Shown piece after piece: positions 17,090-25,580 of a DNA stretch of 64,000 nucleotides. The translations under genes were made by a program, and so were the position numbers. This DNA comes from Eubacterium ruminantium (lineage in GTDB: Bacteria; Bacillota; Clostridia; Lachnospirales; Lachnospiraceae): assembly GCA_900108205.1 (NCBI GenBank), contig FNUU01000004.1:62001-126000 (forward strand), given 5' to 3'. Under the pieces are notes generated by a model. The model did not search any database. It was given only the letters and a program-made list of their open reading frames with translations, and was not told the DNA's origin. Positions within the stretch are counted from its first letter, which is position 1. Every line of letters begins with the position of its first letter.

Positions 17090-17665
17090 TTATTCCTGTT
17101 TCAATAATTCCTGTACCACTTCCAGATCAGCCGGAAGCCAGTCAACTGCATATGGGAGTTTATCATTTATCTCCACCCACTTTGCTGCCTCATGCTCTAA
17201 TAGTGTCAGTTCGCCTTTAACTATATCGCACCAATAAACATGCATAGTGATATGAAATGCAGGATAATCCGTCTCAACTGTTTTTATAAGGTCTCCTACT
17301 TCTATTTCAGTATCCAGTTCTTCCTTAATCTCTCTGACAAGTGCGCTCCTCGGATCTTCTCCGGGCTCGATCTTTCCTCCCGGAAATTCCCACATGTCCT
17401 TGAAATCTCCATAACCTCTCTGCGTTGCGAATATCTTATTTCCGTGACGTATAACTGCCGCAACCACATTGATTGCCTTTATTATGGATTTATCATCTTT
17501 GATCCAAACGGTCTTTCCCACTTCTATTTTATTATCTGATATCCACTTTTCAGAAACCTCGCGTTTGGTACCATCCTTAAAAATAAGTACAGCGTGAGGT
17601 CCGTCCAAATGCTCCTCGCAGCCATAATCTGCTTCTGTTATATCTTTTATTATGTGTATACTCAT
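17090..17665 (-). CDS. Nudix hydrolase (MutT-like) with N-terminal SH3-like domain
   Basis: 191 residues from the ATG at 17665 (a second ATG nine codons upstream has no better site). Residues 1 to about 60 form a small beta-rich domain with a K-V-G-K-T-V-W-I-K-like end. The Nudix box is complete: G-G-K-I-E-P-G-E, then A-L-V-R-E-I-K-E-E-L. The G-D-F-K-D-M-W-E-F-P-G-G context is that of MutT/CTP-pyrophosphohydrolase proteins that remove oxidised nucleotides. A strong terminator lies downstream. Confidence 0.88.
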   Translation of the reverse strand: MSIHIIKDITEADYGCEEHLDGPHAVLIFKDGTKREVSEKWISDNKIEVGKTVWIKDDKSIIKAINVVAAVIRHGNKIFATQRGYGDFKDMWEFPGGKIEPGEDPRSALVREIKEELDTEIEVGDLIKTVETDYPAFHITMHVYWCDIVKGELTLLEHEAAKWVEINDKLPYAVDWLPADLEVVQELLKQE

Positions 17666-17730
17666 GACGTTACCTAAAATATTTCTATACAATTTATACT
17701 CAAGAAATCAAGCTGAAAAGCCCACTTATT

Positions 17731-18189
17731 CTACATTGCACCATACTTTTCAATAAAAGCATTAAAGTTATCCTTATGATAAGGGAAGCCCTTCTCCTCA
17801 ACTCTTGCATACAGTTTATGAGATTTTCCATCTTTAGTATCTATAGAAATTCTTTTAACCTTTGAATTTAGTAGAGCAAATTTCTTAATTGTGATCTTTG
17901 CAATATTACCATCCGGTATAAAAATATAGTTAGCTTTATCAAGACTCATTTTAGCCGGGTTTGCTAATGAAATCATTCCGCTTAATGGTCCTGATTTGAG
18001 ATAAAACATACCTAAACCATTTTCATTTGCATTGATCAATAATCCATCATATGGATACTCCATCCCTGCAGCAGCACCACTAACCTTTTCTTTATCCTGA
18101 CAAGCCACAAAGAAATGATTCTCATTTCCTAATCCGTTGACACTCTCAAATAAAGCAGTAACTTTTTCAATTGTATTGAATTCTTCCAT
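17731..18189 (-). CDS. Hypothetical protein, possibly PH-like fold
   Basis: 152 residues, soluble, no signal peptide or known motif. The second half alternates short strands (I-A-K-I-T-I-K-K, R-I-S-I-D-T-K) and ends in an amphipathic helix, F-N-A-F-I-E-K-Y. That order resembles small bacterial PH-like domains, but this is a weak guess. A CAAGGAGAAA site precedes the start. It stands alone between the Nudix gene and the redox cluster. Confidence 0.5.
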   Translation of the reverse strand: MEEFNTIEKVTALFESVNGLGNENHFFVACQDKEKVSGAAAGMEYPYDGLLINANENGLGMFYLKSGPLSGMISLANPAKMSLDKANYIFIPDGNIAKITIKKFALLNSKVKRISIDTKDGKSHKLYARVEEKGFPYHKDNFNAFIEKYGAM

Positions 18190-18222
18190 TTCATTTTCTC
18201 CTTGTAAAACGTATATCTATTG

Positions 18223-18244
18223 GTGTTTTGACTTGGCAAAACAC
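18223..18244. repeat. Perfect inverted repeat upstream of the 17731-18189 gene
   Basis: GTGTTTTG-acttgg-CAAAACAC, an 8-bp stem about 33 bases before the start codon, without a T-run. It could be an operator or leader hairpin. The rest of 18190-18433 shows no gene. Confidence 0.5.
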
Positions 18245-18433
18245 TTCGTAATCATACATCAAGGCTTTTCTTTTATCAACCAGAATTCCATCGCATAATG
18301 GCATATGTTAAATATTTAGATTATCAAATAGCTCATTAGTATTGTTATCTTCATTTCACTTCCCCCGCTGTCTCATTTATTGATACCGTTAATATCAAGC
18401 CAATTTTGAAAGTCCGGCAGCCTCACTCTTTCT

Positions 18434-19159
18434 TTACTGTAAACCCTCTATCCAGGATTTGATCTCATCCTCCGATGCTCCGCCTCCAAAACGCTTGCCC
18501 TCAAGCCATGTTCCGCTTCCGGCATTGTCCGCAAGATTCTGACCGCTTCTGCCTATTCCACTGCTGCTTGAAGTACAGAAAGGAATCATTGTAATGCCAT
18601 CAAAGCTGTAGTTCTCCACAAACGTATCCATGATACGGGGTTCTTCTCCCCACCAGATCGGATATCCGATATAGATGGTAGAATATCCATCAAGCGATAT
18701 CGCATCACTTCCTATCTCCGGTCTTGCAGCCAAATCATTCTGTTCCTTGGTTGAACGACTGTTTGAATCATTCCAGTTAAGATCATCATCTGTATACTCT
18801 TGCGCAGCCCTGATCTCATAGGTATCCGCTCCTGTGATATTTGCGATCTTTTTTGCAACACCCTTTGTGTTTCCGGTTGCAGAGAAATATACTACAAGAA
18901 CACCACTGTTTTCCTCAGAGCCGCCTGTATTCTCAGTAGAAGTATCTTCCACAATTTCATCGTTTGTGTTTGAAGCGACTTCGCTTGTCTCGACCTGCTG
19001 TGCTTCCTCTTCAGTATTGTCTGTAGTTTTCACTTCCTCAGAACTCTCAGCCTGCACTGTCTGAGCAGCATCGTGTTTTGCCTGAGTTTCGTTATTCCCA
19101 CATGCCGTAAGACCAATAGCTAATAAAACAGCGGCAAGTACTGATATCTTTCTCTTCAT
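18434..19159 (-). CDS. Flavodoxin-domain lipoprotein
   Basis: 241 residues. The signal peptide ends in the lipobox L-T-A-C (Cys at about 20), so the protein is anchored to the outer face of the membrane. A Thr/Glu/Ser-rich linker (about 25-85) leads to a flavodoxin_4-type domain with the FMN phosphate loop F-S-A-T-G-N-T-K and the Y-P-I-W-W-G-E-E-P loop. It is the last gene of a minus-strand redox cluster with a CMD-cupin and an aldo/keto reductase. Extracytoplasmic electron transfer is inferred. Confidence 0.88.
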   Translation of the reverse strand: MKRKISVLAAVLLAIGLTACGNNETQAKHDAAQTVQAESSEEVKTTDNTEEEAQQVETSEVASNTNDEIVEDTSTENTGGSEENSGVLVVYFSATGNTKGVAKKIANITGADTYEIRAAQEYTDDDLNWNDSNSRSTKEQNDLAARPEIGSDAISLDGYSTIYIGYPIWWGEEPRIMDTFVENYSFDGITMIPFCTSSSSGIGRSGQNLADNAGSGTWLEGKRFGGGASEDEIKSWIEGLQ

Positions 19160-19224
19160 CTTGTGTCAGCCCCCTTATTTGATAATGTGATCGTATTATT
19201 GAACATCTTTCCTCCAGTTATTAT

Positions 19225-19980
19225 TTATGATAATTTGCCGTAGTCTTCGTCCGATACGGCTTCCAGCCATTCATTGCTCGTCTCTTCACCGGCAACCTCG
19301 ATTGCAAGGTGCGAGAACCATGAGTCCGGTGAAGCTCCGTGCCAATGCTTTACATCCGCAGGAATGTTAATCACCTTACCCGGAGTCATCTCCACAGCTT
19401 CTTTGCCCCATTCCTGATAGTAACCTCTTCCACCGATGCAAATCAGCATCTGACCGCCACCATTCTTTGCATGATGGATGTGCCAGTTATTACGGCATCC
19501 CGGCTCAAAAGTCACATTAAATACAGGTACCTGTTCCGTTGAAACAGGAGCAAGATAACTTTGTCCAACAAAGAACTCTCCATAAGGGTTAGGATCTCCA
19601 ATAGGGAAGCATATAGAATTCTGATATCTGTCTTTTTCTGTAAGTTCAGGCACTTCTTCATTCCATACTTCCTTTGCAAGACGGAATACTGCCCATCCCT
19701 TTGGCCATCCTACATACATAGTTGCATGGGTTATAATCGCTGCAATCTCTTCCTTTGTAACTCCGTGAGCCTTTGCATTCTGAAGGTGATATGTCAGGGA
19801 AGAATCAGTGATACCTGAAGCCATAAGTGAAACCACTGTAATAATGCATTTGGTTTTAACATCAATCGCTTCCTCATTCCACACTTCCCCAAAAAGTACA
19901 TCATCATTCAAGTGCGCAAACATCGGAGCAAACTTACCAAGCTGATCTCTTCCTGCTGTCTGTACAATTTTCTCGCTCAT
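19225..19980 (-). CDS. Carboxymuconolactone-decarboxylase-like / cupin fusion protein
   Basis: 251 residues. The N-terminal half (about 1-105) is a CMD/AhpD-like helical domain (K-C-I-I-T-V, then H-L-Q-N-A-K-A-H-G-V-T-K-E-E) without the C-x-x-C of peroxidase members. The C-terminal half (about 125-240) is a cupin with W-H-I-H-H as metal ligands and a later H-W-H-G-A. Such fusions commonly sit beside flavodoxins and aldo/keto reductases in Firmicutes. The gene starts 11 bases after the reductase stop, so the two are co-transcribed. The exact reaction is unknown. Confidence 0.85.
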   Translation of the reverse strand: MSEKIVQTAGRDQLGKFAPMFAHLNDDVLFGEVWNEEAIDVKTKCIITVVSLMASGITDSSLTYHLQNAKAHGVTKEEIAAIITHATMYVGWPKGWAVFRLAKEVWNEEVPELTEKDRYQNSICFPIGDPNPYGEFFVGQSYLAPVSTEQVPVFNVTFEPGCRNNWHIHHAKNGGGQMLICIGGRGYYQEWGKEAVEMTPGKVINIPADVKHWHGASPDSWFSHLAIEVAGEETSNEWLEAVSDEDYGKLS

Positions 19981-19991
19981 TGCCTTTTACC

Positions 19992-21038
19992 TCACTTTCC
20001 AATTTTCTGGTCTCCGGTAGACCATACATGTTTCTTTGAAGCATCACTTCTCTTATTCTGTGCCATAACACCTGCAAGCGGATGAGGCACATATGGCTCT
20101 TCAAGGTATTTTAATTCATCATCCGTAAGTTTAATGTCCACAGCCTTTACTGCACCTTCTATATGATGCAGCTTGGTTGCTCCCACCACAGGTGATGTTA
20201 CCTTAGTAAGGAGCCATGCCAAGGATACTTCTGTCATGGTTACACCATGTTTTTCTGCAAGCTCTGCCACACGCCCTATGATCACATCATCCTGCTCTTT
20301 AGTAGCATCGTATTTAAACTTAGCATAGGTATCCTGGGCAGCTCTCTTGGTATCGCCCTCACCCGGCCTTCTGGAAAGCCTTCCGCTTGCCAATGCACTG
20401 TAAGGAGTCAGTGCGATATTCTCTTCTTCACAATAAGGCACCATCTCACGTTCTTCTTCCCTGAAGATCAGATTATAATGACCCTGGATGGAGACAAACT
20501 TTGCAAAGCCTTCTTTTTCTGCAATGGCGTTTGCCTTTGCGATCTGCCATGCAAAACAGTTTGAAATGCCGATGTACCTTGCCTTGCCTGCTTTTACGAT
20601 ACGGTTCAAGCCATCCATAATATCGTAGATATCTGTATTCCAATCCCACATGTGATAGATATACAGATCCACATAGTCCATTCCAAGATTCTGAAGGCTA
20701 GTGTTTATCATATTTTCTATATGCTGCTGACCGGTAATTCCCTTTTCTATCTCTTCCGGTGTTCTCGGAAGAAATTTGGTTGCAATAACCACATCCTCAC
20801 GCTTTGCAAAATCTCTGAGTGCACGTCCTACATACTGCTCACTTGTCCCGCTCTGATATGCTATCGCCGTATCATAGAAATTTACTCCAAGATCAAGACC
20901 GCTTTTTATGATCTCCCTCGAATGCTCCTCATCTATCGTCCAGCTGTGCTGTCCTCTCGTCGCATCGCCAAATCCCATACAGCCCATGCATATACGGGAT
21001 ACGTTCAGATCTGAATTCCCAAGTTTTGTATATTTCAT
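19992..21038 (-). CDS. Aldo/keto reductase
   Basis: 348 residues of an NADPH-dependent aldo/keto reductase. Visible are the N-terminal M-K-Y-T-K-L-G-N-S-D-L, the catalytic D (N-F-Y-D-T-A), Y (A-Y-Q-S-G), K (I-A-T-K-F) and H (L-Y-Y/I-Y-H-M-W) in order, and a C-terminal cofactor segment (S-P-V-V-G-A-T-K). Length fits the YajO/IolS-like group. It is followed closely by the CMD-cupin gene and preceded by two collapsed gene remnants of the same families. Confidence 0.92.
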   Translation of the reverse strand: MKYTKLGNSDLNVSRICMGCMGFGDATRGQHSWTIDEEHSREIIKSGLDLGVNFYDTAIAYQSGTSEQYVGRALRDFAKREDVVIATKFLPRTPEEIEKGITGQQHIENMINTSLQNLGMDYVDLYIYHMWDWNTDIYDIMDGLNRIVKAGKARYIGISNCFAWQIAKANAIAEKEGFAKFVSIQGHYNLIFREEEREMVPYCEEENIALTPYSALASGRLSRRPGEGDTKRAAQDTYAKFKYDATKEQDDVIIGRVAELAEKHGVTMTEVSLAWLLTKVTSPVVGATKLHHIEGAVKAVDIKLTDDELKYLEEPYVPHPLAGVMAQNKRSDASKKHVWSTGDQKIGK

Positions 21039-21056
21039 TGTCGCACCCCTTTCCGT

Positions 21057-21221
21057 TTAAAGTACTCCGTCAAGCCACTTTTTGATCATAGTTTCATCAG
21101 GGCGGTTTATCTGTGTGCCCTTTTCCCACTTCGCATCTCCCTTCACATTCTTATGAAGTTCTTCGTCACTTCTTCCTACACCGCTTGCTGAAAACACAGC
21201 TACTAATGTTTTATCTGCCAT
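21057..21221 (-). pseudogene. Flavodoxin remnant with internal in-frame deletion (54 codons)
   Basis: This complete small frame starts with a flavodoxin N-terminus (M-A-D-K-T-L-V-A-V-F-S-A-S-G-V) and jumps after about 16 residues to the C-terminal part of such a protein (E-E-L-H-K-N-V-K-G, ending I-K-K-W-L-D-G-V-L). The middle, including the FMN-binding loops, is gone. GGAGATGAAATA precedes the ATG, so it may still be translated, but it cannot fold as a flavodoxin. Confidence 0.75.
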
Positions 21222-21222
21222 A

Positions 21223-21519
21223 TTATTTCATCTCCTTTTCCCAAAAACGGATTACATTAAGTTCCAGACTGTCAGCTGTTTTTTCAAGTGAAGATACTTC
21301 CTCATCTGTAAGTGTGATATTTGCAGCTTTTACTGCATCAAGTACCTGATTTTCCTTTGTAACACCGATGATCGGAAGCGTACCCTTTGCGATTGCCCAA
21401 GCTACAGGAATCTGCGCCATACCTACTCCATACTTATCCGCCAGCTTCTTAAGTTCTTCGTTAAGGATCTCCAGCTTATCAAGCACCGGATTATAGGTCT
21501 CCGCCCTTGCGGTTATCCT
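21223..21519 (-). pseudogene. C-terminal fragment of an aldo/keto reductase
   Basis: About 95 codons match the final part of an aldo/keto reductase: A-R-A-E-T-Y-N-P, then A-D-K-Y-G-V-G-M-A-Q-I-P-V-A-W-A, I-I-G-V-T-K-E-N-Q and a C-terminal helix. The catalytic D-Y-K-H part is missing. An AGGAGG site stands just upstream (near 21520) but without an ATG behind it, which suggests that the 5' end of the operon was joined to the 3' end of this gene by deletion. Confidence 0.75.
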
Positions 21520-21552
21520 CCTTATTGTTGTTTTGTATCAGTCAGCTGAACT

Positions 21553-22170
21553 TTATAAAAGCTTCAACAGACATTTATTGGTTATCTCAAAAATGGACTG
21601 GTATACATAGTCCACATTTGCCTGCTTCATTGCATCCCGCTGTTTATCCGTTACAGCAGTGTAGGGATATATTCCAAACATAAACGGGAAGAAAACATAT
21701 ATAAAATCCTGGATTTCCTGCACTGATTTCTCCGGACAGAACTTTGTGAGTATCCTGCATACATTCTTCATTGACTCCCCATAAGCCACCTTGAAAGAGG
21801 TAAGGAGCTCCGATCTGCTGTTTGCTTCCATATCATAGTTATTCATGGAAAGAAGCTTTAAAAGCTGCTGCCTGTTTGCTATCGAGGCTGCTATTTTTTC
21901 TGCTACCTGCTCTTTCGTAAGAGTTTCATTATTCTGTAGTATGTCTGTCAGTTCTCCATTCCAGCGATCATACTCACGTTCATAAAGCGCCAGGAAAATC
22001 TCTTCCTTCGTCTGAAAGTAGTTGTAGATGGTCGGTCTTGAAAATGATGTCTCGCTTCCAATCTCCTTAAGGGTAATGTCCTTGAAACTCATGGTCTGAT
22101 ACAATTTCTCACAGGCACTTATTATCTCTTCTTTCCTTGCTGCCGTTCTTTCCGGTGATCCTTTTGGCAT
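21553..22170 (-). CDS. TetR-family transcriptional regulator
   Basis: 205 residues. The N-terminal helix-turn-helix is typical (D-I-T-L-K-E-I-G, then S-F-S-R-P-T-I-Y-N-Y-F-Q-T-K-E-E-I). The rest is an all-helical ligand domain. It is the first gene before the remnants, reductase, CMD-cupin and flavodoxin lipoprotein, and likely controls them and itself through the paired palindromes upstream. GGGAGGAAGG precedes the start. Confidence 0.92.
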   Translation of the reverse strand: MPKGSPERTAARKEEIISACEKLYQTMSFKDITLKEIGSETSFSRPTIYNYFQTKEEIFLALYEREYDRWNGELTDILQNNETLTKEQVAEKIAASIANRQQLLKLLSMNNYDMEANSRSELLTSFKVAYGESMKNVCRILTKFCPEKSVQEIQDFIYVFFPFMFGIYPYTAVTDKQRDAMKQANVDYVYQSIFEITNKCLLKLL

Positions 22171-22195
22171 ATCCTTCCTCCCTATATTTTAATTC

Positions 22196-22242
22196 TGACA
22201 TTGTGTCAATATGAATTGTATCAACATTCTGACACGGTGTCA
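22196..22242. promoter_or_regulatory. Twin TetR operator palindromes
   Basis: TGACATTGTGTCA at 22196-22208 and TGACACGGTGTCA at 22230-22242 share the form TGACA-NNN-TGTCA and have centres 34 bp apart. A TTGACA on the minus strand overlaps the first, with a 17-bp spacer to TATAGG. Autorepression of the TetR gene is the likely role. Confidence 0.7.
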
Positions 22243-22348
22243 AGTTATTATTTTATAAAAAAATAGCGGCTACAAGATTTCTCTCATAACCACTGTATTT
22301 GGTTTTCCATCTCCAATATAAGATTTTACCTTACTATCCGTTGTCGTT

Positions 22349-22879
22349 TTAATATCCCAGTCCCGTCACCCATTCGCTGACTTTTTTCCTGACGCTGTCC
22401 TGATCATTCTGACAGTCGTTTCCTCTTATCGCAAGTCCGTTCTTTACCGTTGCTCCTTTCGCAGACTTTTTAATATCACTCTCACTGGATCCCATTCCGC
22501 TTCCTTCATTGGTGCAAAGTGGAAGGATGGTCTTTCCGGTGAAATCATATCTTTCCAGGAAAGTTGCGACTGCCATCGGGAAGGTCCCCCAGTAGTTCGG
22601 GTAACCAAGAACGATGGTGTCATACTCATCGATACTGTCTAAGTATCCGGTAAGCTCGGGTCTTGCATTATTCTGCTTATCTTTCTTCGCTTCATCGATA
22701 CAGGTCATGTAAACCGGTGAATAAGGATCCTTCATCTCGATCTTATATGTATCCGCACCTGTCAGCTCCTTCATGATTCCTGCTACGATCTCGGTGTTCC
22801 CAATCTTTACGTATCTCATCGCTCCGCCAAAATAGTTCTCATCTGCTCTTGAAAAGAATGCTATCAGTGTTTTAGCCAT
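22349..22879 (-). CDS. Flavodoxin (flavodoxin_4 type)
   Basis: 176 residues, cytosolic. The N-terminal A-K-T-L-I-A-F-F-S-R-A strand and loop, G-Y-P-N-Y-W-G-T-F-P (second FMN loop) and C-T-N-E-G-S-G-M-G-S-S are all in place. It is divergent from the LysR gene at 23023, which probably regulates it. Low-potential electron transfer is the family role; the partner is unknown. Confidence 0.9.
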   Translation of the reverse strand: MAKTLIAFFSRADENYFGGAMRYVKIGNTEIVAGIMKELTGADTYKIEMKDPYSPVYMTCIDEAKKDKQNNARPELTGYLDSIDEYDTIVLGYPNYWGTFPMAVATFLERYDFTGKTILPLCTNEGSGMGSSESDIKKSAKGATVKNGLAIRGNDCQNDQDSVRKKVSEWVTGLGY

Positions 22880-22928
22880 CGTGTTATCCTCCGTTATAGT
22901 TTTCGTGAACTGTGTTTATTCCCTTCGT

Positions 22929-22942
22929 TGATAAAATTATCA
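22929..22942. promoter_or_regulatory. Palindrome in the flavodoxin/LysR divergent region
   Basis: TGATAA-AA-TTATCA is a perfect 6+6 palindrome centred in the 143-bp gap between the two divergent genes. It is a candidate LysR-type operator. Confidence 0.45.
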
Positions 22943-22952
22943 CACAGAACAC

Positions 22953-22982
22953 TTGATATTTCCAATTCAAATATCCTATAAT
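22953..22982 (+). promoter_or_regulatory. Predicted lysR promoter
   Basis: TTGATA, 18-bp spacer, TATAAT, 40 bases upstream of the LysR start. Confidence 0.65.
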
Positions 22983-23022
22983 TGATTTAATTTTTAAATA
23001 ACTGATTCCGGAGGATTTTTCG

Positions 23023-23910
23023 ATGACCACCAAACAGATTGATTATTGTATAGAACTGGCACGTACGCTTAACTTCAGCCGTGCCGCAGAGAATGCCTTT
23101 GTAAGCCAGCCCACATTTTCCTATCAGGTAAAACTGCTGGAAGATGAAGTCGGCTTTAAGATATTTGAAAGGAACGGCAAGGGAGCCGCACTCACTCCTG
23201 CCGGTCAGCAGTTCGTAACGTATCTTTCCGGTATGCGTGAGGATATGAAGAGAGCGATAGAACAGGGACAGAATTTCAGCGCCAGGTATACTGACAACAT
23301 AACAGTTTCCATGATGGTCAGACAGGCTATATATTTCCTGCCTGAGGCGATCCGCAATCTAGAAAAGGAGCAACCCGGTGTTCAGGTTACTCCTCTATTT
23401 CAGTACGATAACGGTGTGGAAAGTTTTTTAAAGGATGAGTCTGATGTCCTCTTTGCGCTCATCGAACAAACGAAACATATCCCAGGGATCAACGTCCACA
23501 AGCTTTTTGACTCCGGAATCTATCTTATTACTGATAAAAATGATCCCCTGGCAGAGAAAAACATCATCACAGATGAAGACATCTACGGACGCACTCTCAT
23601 GGTAGGTGGCGGTTCTCCGAATGCTTTACGATCAGTTCAACAAAAGCTCATCTCTTCCGGGAAAATAGAATATTTCAATAGTCCCGATCACGACACTACT
23701 CTTGTGAATGTTGCATCCGGCAAAGGCATCTGCCTTGCTCCCGGATTCTTGAACGACCACAGCGGACAGTTTGCATGGATTCCTTATGACTGCAGGGAAT
23801 GCTTTCACTGCGTTCTCTGCACTCACAAGACGGATAGCCGAGAGAGCCTTGCTGAATTTATACTAACACTTCAGAAGCTGTACAAAGATGCAGTGGCTTT
23901 CCCGCTTTAA
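23023..23910 (+). CDS. LysR-family transcriptional regulator
   Basis: 295 residues. The N-terminal winged HTH (L-N-F-S-R-A-A-E-N-A-F-V-S-Q-P-T-F-S-Y-Q) is textbook LysR. The remainder is a periplasmic-binding-like co-inducer domain of normal length. CCGGAGGATT precedes the ATG. It is divergent from the flavodoxin gene, the usual arrangement for a LysR target, and is followed by a strong terminator. Confidence 0.93.
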   Translation: MTTKQIDYCIELARTLNFSRAAENAFVSQPTFSYQVKLLEDEVGFKIFERNGKGAALTPAGQQFVTYLSGMREDMKRAIEQGQNFSARYTDNITVSMMVRQAIYFLPEAIRNLEKEQPGVQVTPLFQYDNGVESFLKDESDVLFALIEQTKHIPGINVHKLFDSGIYLITDKNDPLAEKNIITDEDIYGRTLMVGGGSPNALRSVQQKLISSGKIEYFNSPDHDTTLVNVASGKGICLAPGFLNDHSGQFAWIPYDCRECFHCVLCTHKTDSRESLAEFILTLQKLYKDAVAFPL

Positions 23911-23928
23911 CTTCCGATAGAACTAAGT

Positions 23929-23975
23929 CGCTGCGCGACGGCCTGCCAAGGCTGTAGCGCAGCGTTTATATTTTT
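23929..23975 (+). terminator. Rho-independent terminator of lysR
   Basis: CGCTGCGC...GCGCAGCG stem with an inner GCC/GGC pair, followed by TTTATATTTTT. Confidence 0.7.
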
Positions 23976-24029
23976 CAAAAGGCAGTAGATTAACTATCCT
24001 GCCAGACGCAAACGCTTCAAAAGAGTCCC

Positions 24030-25031
24030 TTAACCTAATATTGAATGAATATAGCTCTTCAAACCATCTTCTGATTTTAAATCATACTGTTTTTCTATAT
24101 ACCTAAAATACTCAGTTATTGCCTTCTTAGATATAATCTCATTAGATTTAACATCATCGCCATAACCTCTTCGAGCATTTACCCAAGGAGTTTCATGATG
24201 TGTTATTTTTTCCAGTGTTTTACCACCATACATTCCAAACGTATCAACAACTAAATCAATAACCTCTTTCTCTTCAGCAGATAAATTATCTTTCGATCCA
24301 TTAAATAAAGCAAAACGAGCATCATCTATTGGATTATACTTAAAATCTCTAAACAACTCAAAAACCTCATAATATACAGGACCATGTATCCAAGCTCTAC
24401 AATCCTCTTCGAATATAGGTATATCATATAATGCTGAATATATACCCTGAACATAATAAAGAAGCTTTTGTAGCATTAATGGAGTTACTTCCTCTAATTT
24501 ATTAAATATATAAGCTATAACCCTTATCATCTTTGGAGAAATCGAGAATAGTTTTTCAGTGCTTTCAACAGCCCCGATTGCTTTTCGAAATGCAGTTTCA
24601 GATATTTTATCTCTATTATCAAAAAGGCATTTTTTCATGTATTCCGGAGAAGTAAGCGCAGTCTTTATCACATCTGAATATTCTTTTGATGGTATCTGCC
24701 CTTCCAAATATCTAGTAATTGTAATTTCTCCAAATCCAAGAGCAAGCGATAAAGGAGCTTTTCCAATCTTATATATGCTCATTAATTTCTGTATATCATT
24801 AATGCTTACCAACCCTTCCGCCTCTCTATACTGTTTATCAATTTCTCTAATATTATAATCGAGCAGCCCTGGGAAACTTAATTCTTCGCCACATTCAGAA
24901 CATATAGCTGTTGTAATCGTAAAACTATACTCTTTGTCTTTTATTATTTTTTTTATATCTTTTTTCTTCAGATAATATTCTACTTCTTTGCGACATCCTA
25001 TACAGAAGTCTCTTCTTTCCTTCGCTAACAT
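24030..25031 (-). CDS. Panacea/SocA-domain antitoxin with zinc ribbon and HTH
   Basis: 333 residues from the ATG at 25031 (AAAAAGGAG lies 9 bases before it; the ATG three codons earlier is too close to that site). Order: zinc ribbon (C-I-G-C and C-S-E-C-G), an MqsA-like helix-turn-helix (about 75-115) and a C-terminal Panacea (SocA, DUF4065) domain (about 180-330, with L-L-Y-Y-V-Q-G and W-I-H-G-P-V-Y). Panacea domains neutralise many toxin types. The gene lies seven bases after its likely toxin, so the pair is one transcript. Confidence 0.82.
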   Translation of the reverse strand: MLAKERRDFCIGCRKEVEYYLKKKDIKKIIKDKEYSFTITTAICSECGEELSFPGLLDYNIREIDKQYREAEGLVSINDIQKLMSIYKIGKAPLSLALGFGEITITRYLEGQIPSKEYSDVIKTALTSPEYMKKCLFDNRDKISETAFRKAIGAVESTEKLFSISPKMIRVIAYIFNKLEEVTPLMLQKLLYYVQGIYSALYDIPIFEEDCRAWIHGPVYYEVFELFRDFKYNPIDDARFALFNGSKDNLSAEEKEVIDLVVDTFGMYGGKTLEKITHHETPWVNARRGYGDDVKSNEIISKKAITEYFRYIEKQYDLKSEDGLKSYIHSILG

Positions 25032-25047
25032 ATCAACCATCTCCTTT

Positions 25048-25437
25048 TTATCTAAAATAGTAATTCAATGGATAATGTTGTTCATGAAATGAAATCACAA
25101 TCACATAATTGTTTTCCAACTTGTTAAATTTAATGTAGAGTGAAACTGTCACTTCTTCAGTTCCAGTTCTCTCCAGCAATAGAACATCCTTTCCAAAAAT
25201 ATATAGCATTTCATGTTCAAATCCAACATGCTCGTTTTGTACTATTTCAGAAAAATCCATAACCTCCAAACTCAGTATGATATCTTTTGCTTTAGATTCA
25301 TCAATAACATAATTAATGAACAAATCAATATTATCCTGTCTTCTACTATTTCGATCCAATCTATATCTGTCTTCAGATACCGCCTTTTTTACATCTGAGA
25401 GATATTCTTCAATCTCCTCTTGAGTTATAATATTCAT
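25048..25437 (-). CDS. MqsR-like toxin partner of the Panacea antitoxin
   Basis: 129 residues from the ATG at 25437; the in-frame ATG five codons upstream overlaps the GGAGG site. The outline follows MqsR/RelE-like mRNA interferases of clostridia: an N-terminal helix (I-E-E-Y-L-S-D-V-K-K-A), an R-R-Q-D-N-I-D segment, a helix ending K-D-I-I-L-S-L, then strands ending V-I-S-F-H-E. The toxin role rests on this resemblance and on its place directly before a Panacea antitoxin; toxicity is not shown. Confidence 0.6.
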   Translation of the reverse strand: MNIITQEEIEEYLSDVKKAVSEDRYRLDRNSRRQDNIDLFINYVIDESKAKDIILSLEVMDFSEIVQNEHVGFEHEMLYIFGKDVLLLERTGTEEVTVSLYIKFNKLENNYVIVISFHEQHYPLNYYFR

Positions 25438-25468
25438 TATTCTATCCTCCATATAATCAAATTAATGA

Positions 25469-25538
25469 ATGATAGGTTTTTTGGTATTTTCTATCATTAG
25501 GATAACTCGATGATGGTATTTTGTCAATACTCTATCAT
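25469..25538 (-). promoter_or_regulatory. Toxin-antitoxin promoter with ATGATAG/CTATCAT operators
   Basis: Minus-strand TTGACA (25522-25527), 17-bp spacer, TATCCT (25499-25504). Half-sites ATGATAG at 25469, CTATCAT at 25491, ATGATGG at 25510 and CTATCAT at 25532 form two inverted repeats that flank and overlap the promoter, as expected for autoregulation by the HTH antitoxin. Confidence 0.7.
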
Positions 25539-25549
25539 TGAAATAGATG

Positions 25550-25580
25550 AAAAAGCGCCACAAGTATCTACTTGTAACGC
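25550..25580 (-). terminator. Rho-independent terminator after the helicase operon
   Basis: Minus strand: GCG-TT-ACAAGTA-GA-TACTTGT-GG-CGC followed by TTTTT. The 134 bases between it and the 25715 gene hold an inverted repeat TTGTGCA/TGCACAA (25694-25715 region) and an 18-21-codon AT-rich frame of doubtful reality. Confidence 0.7.
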
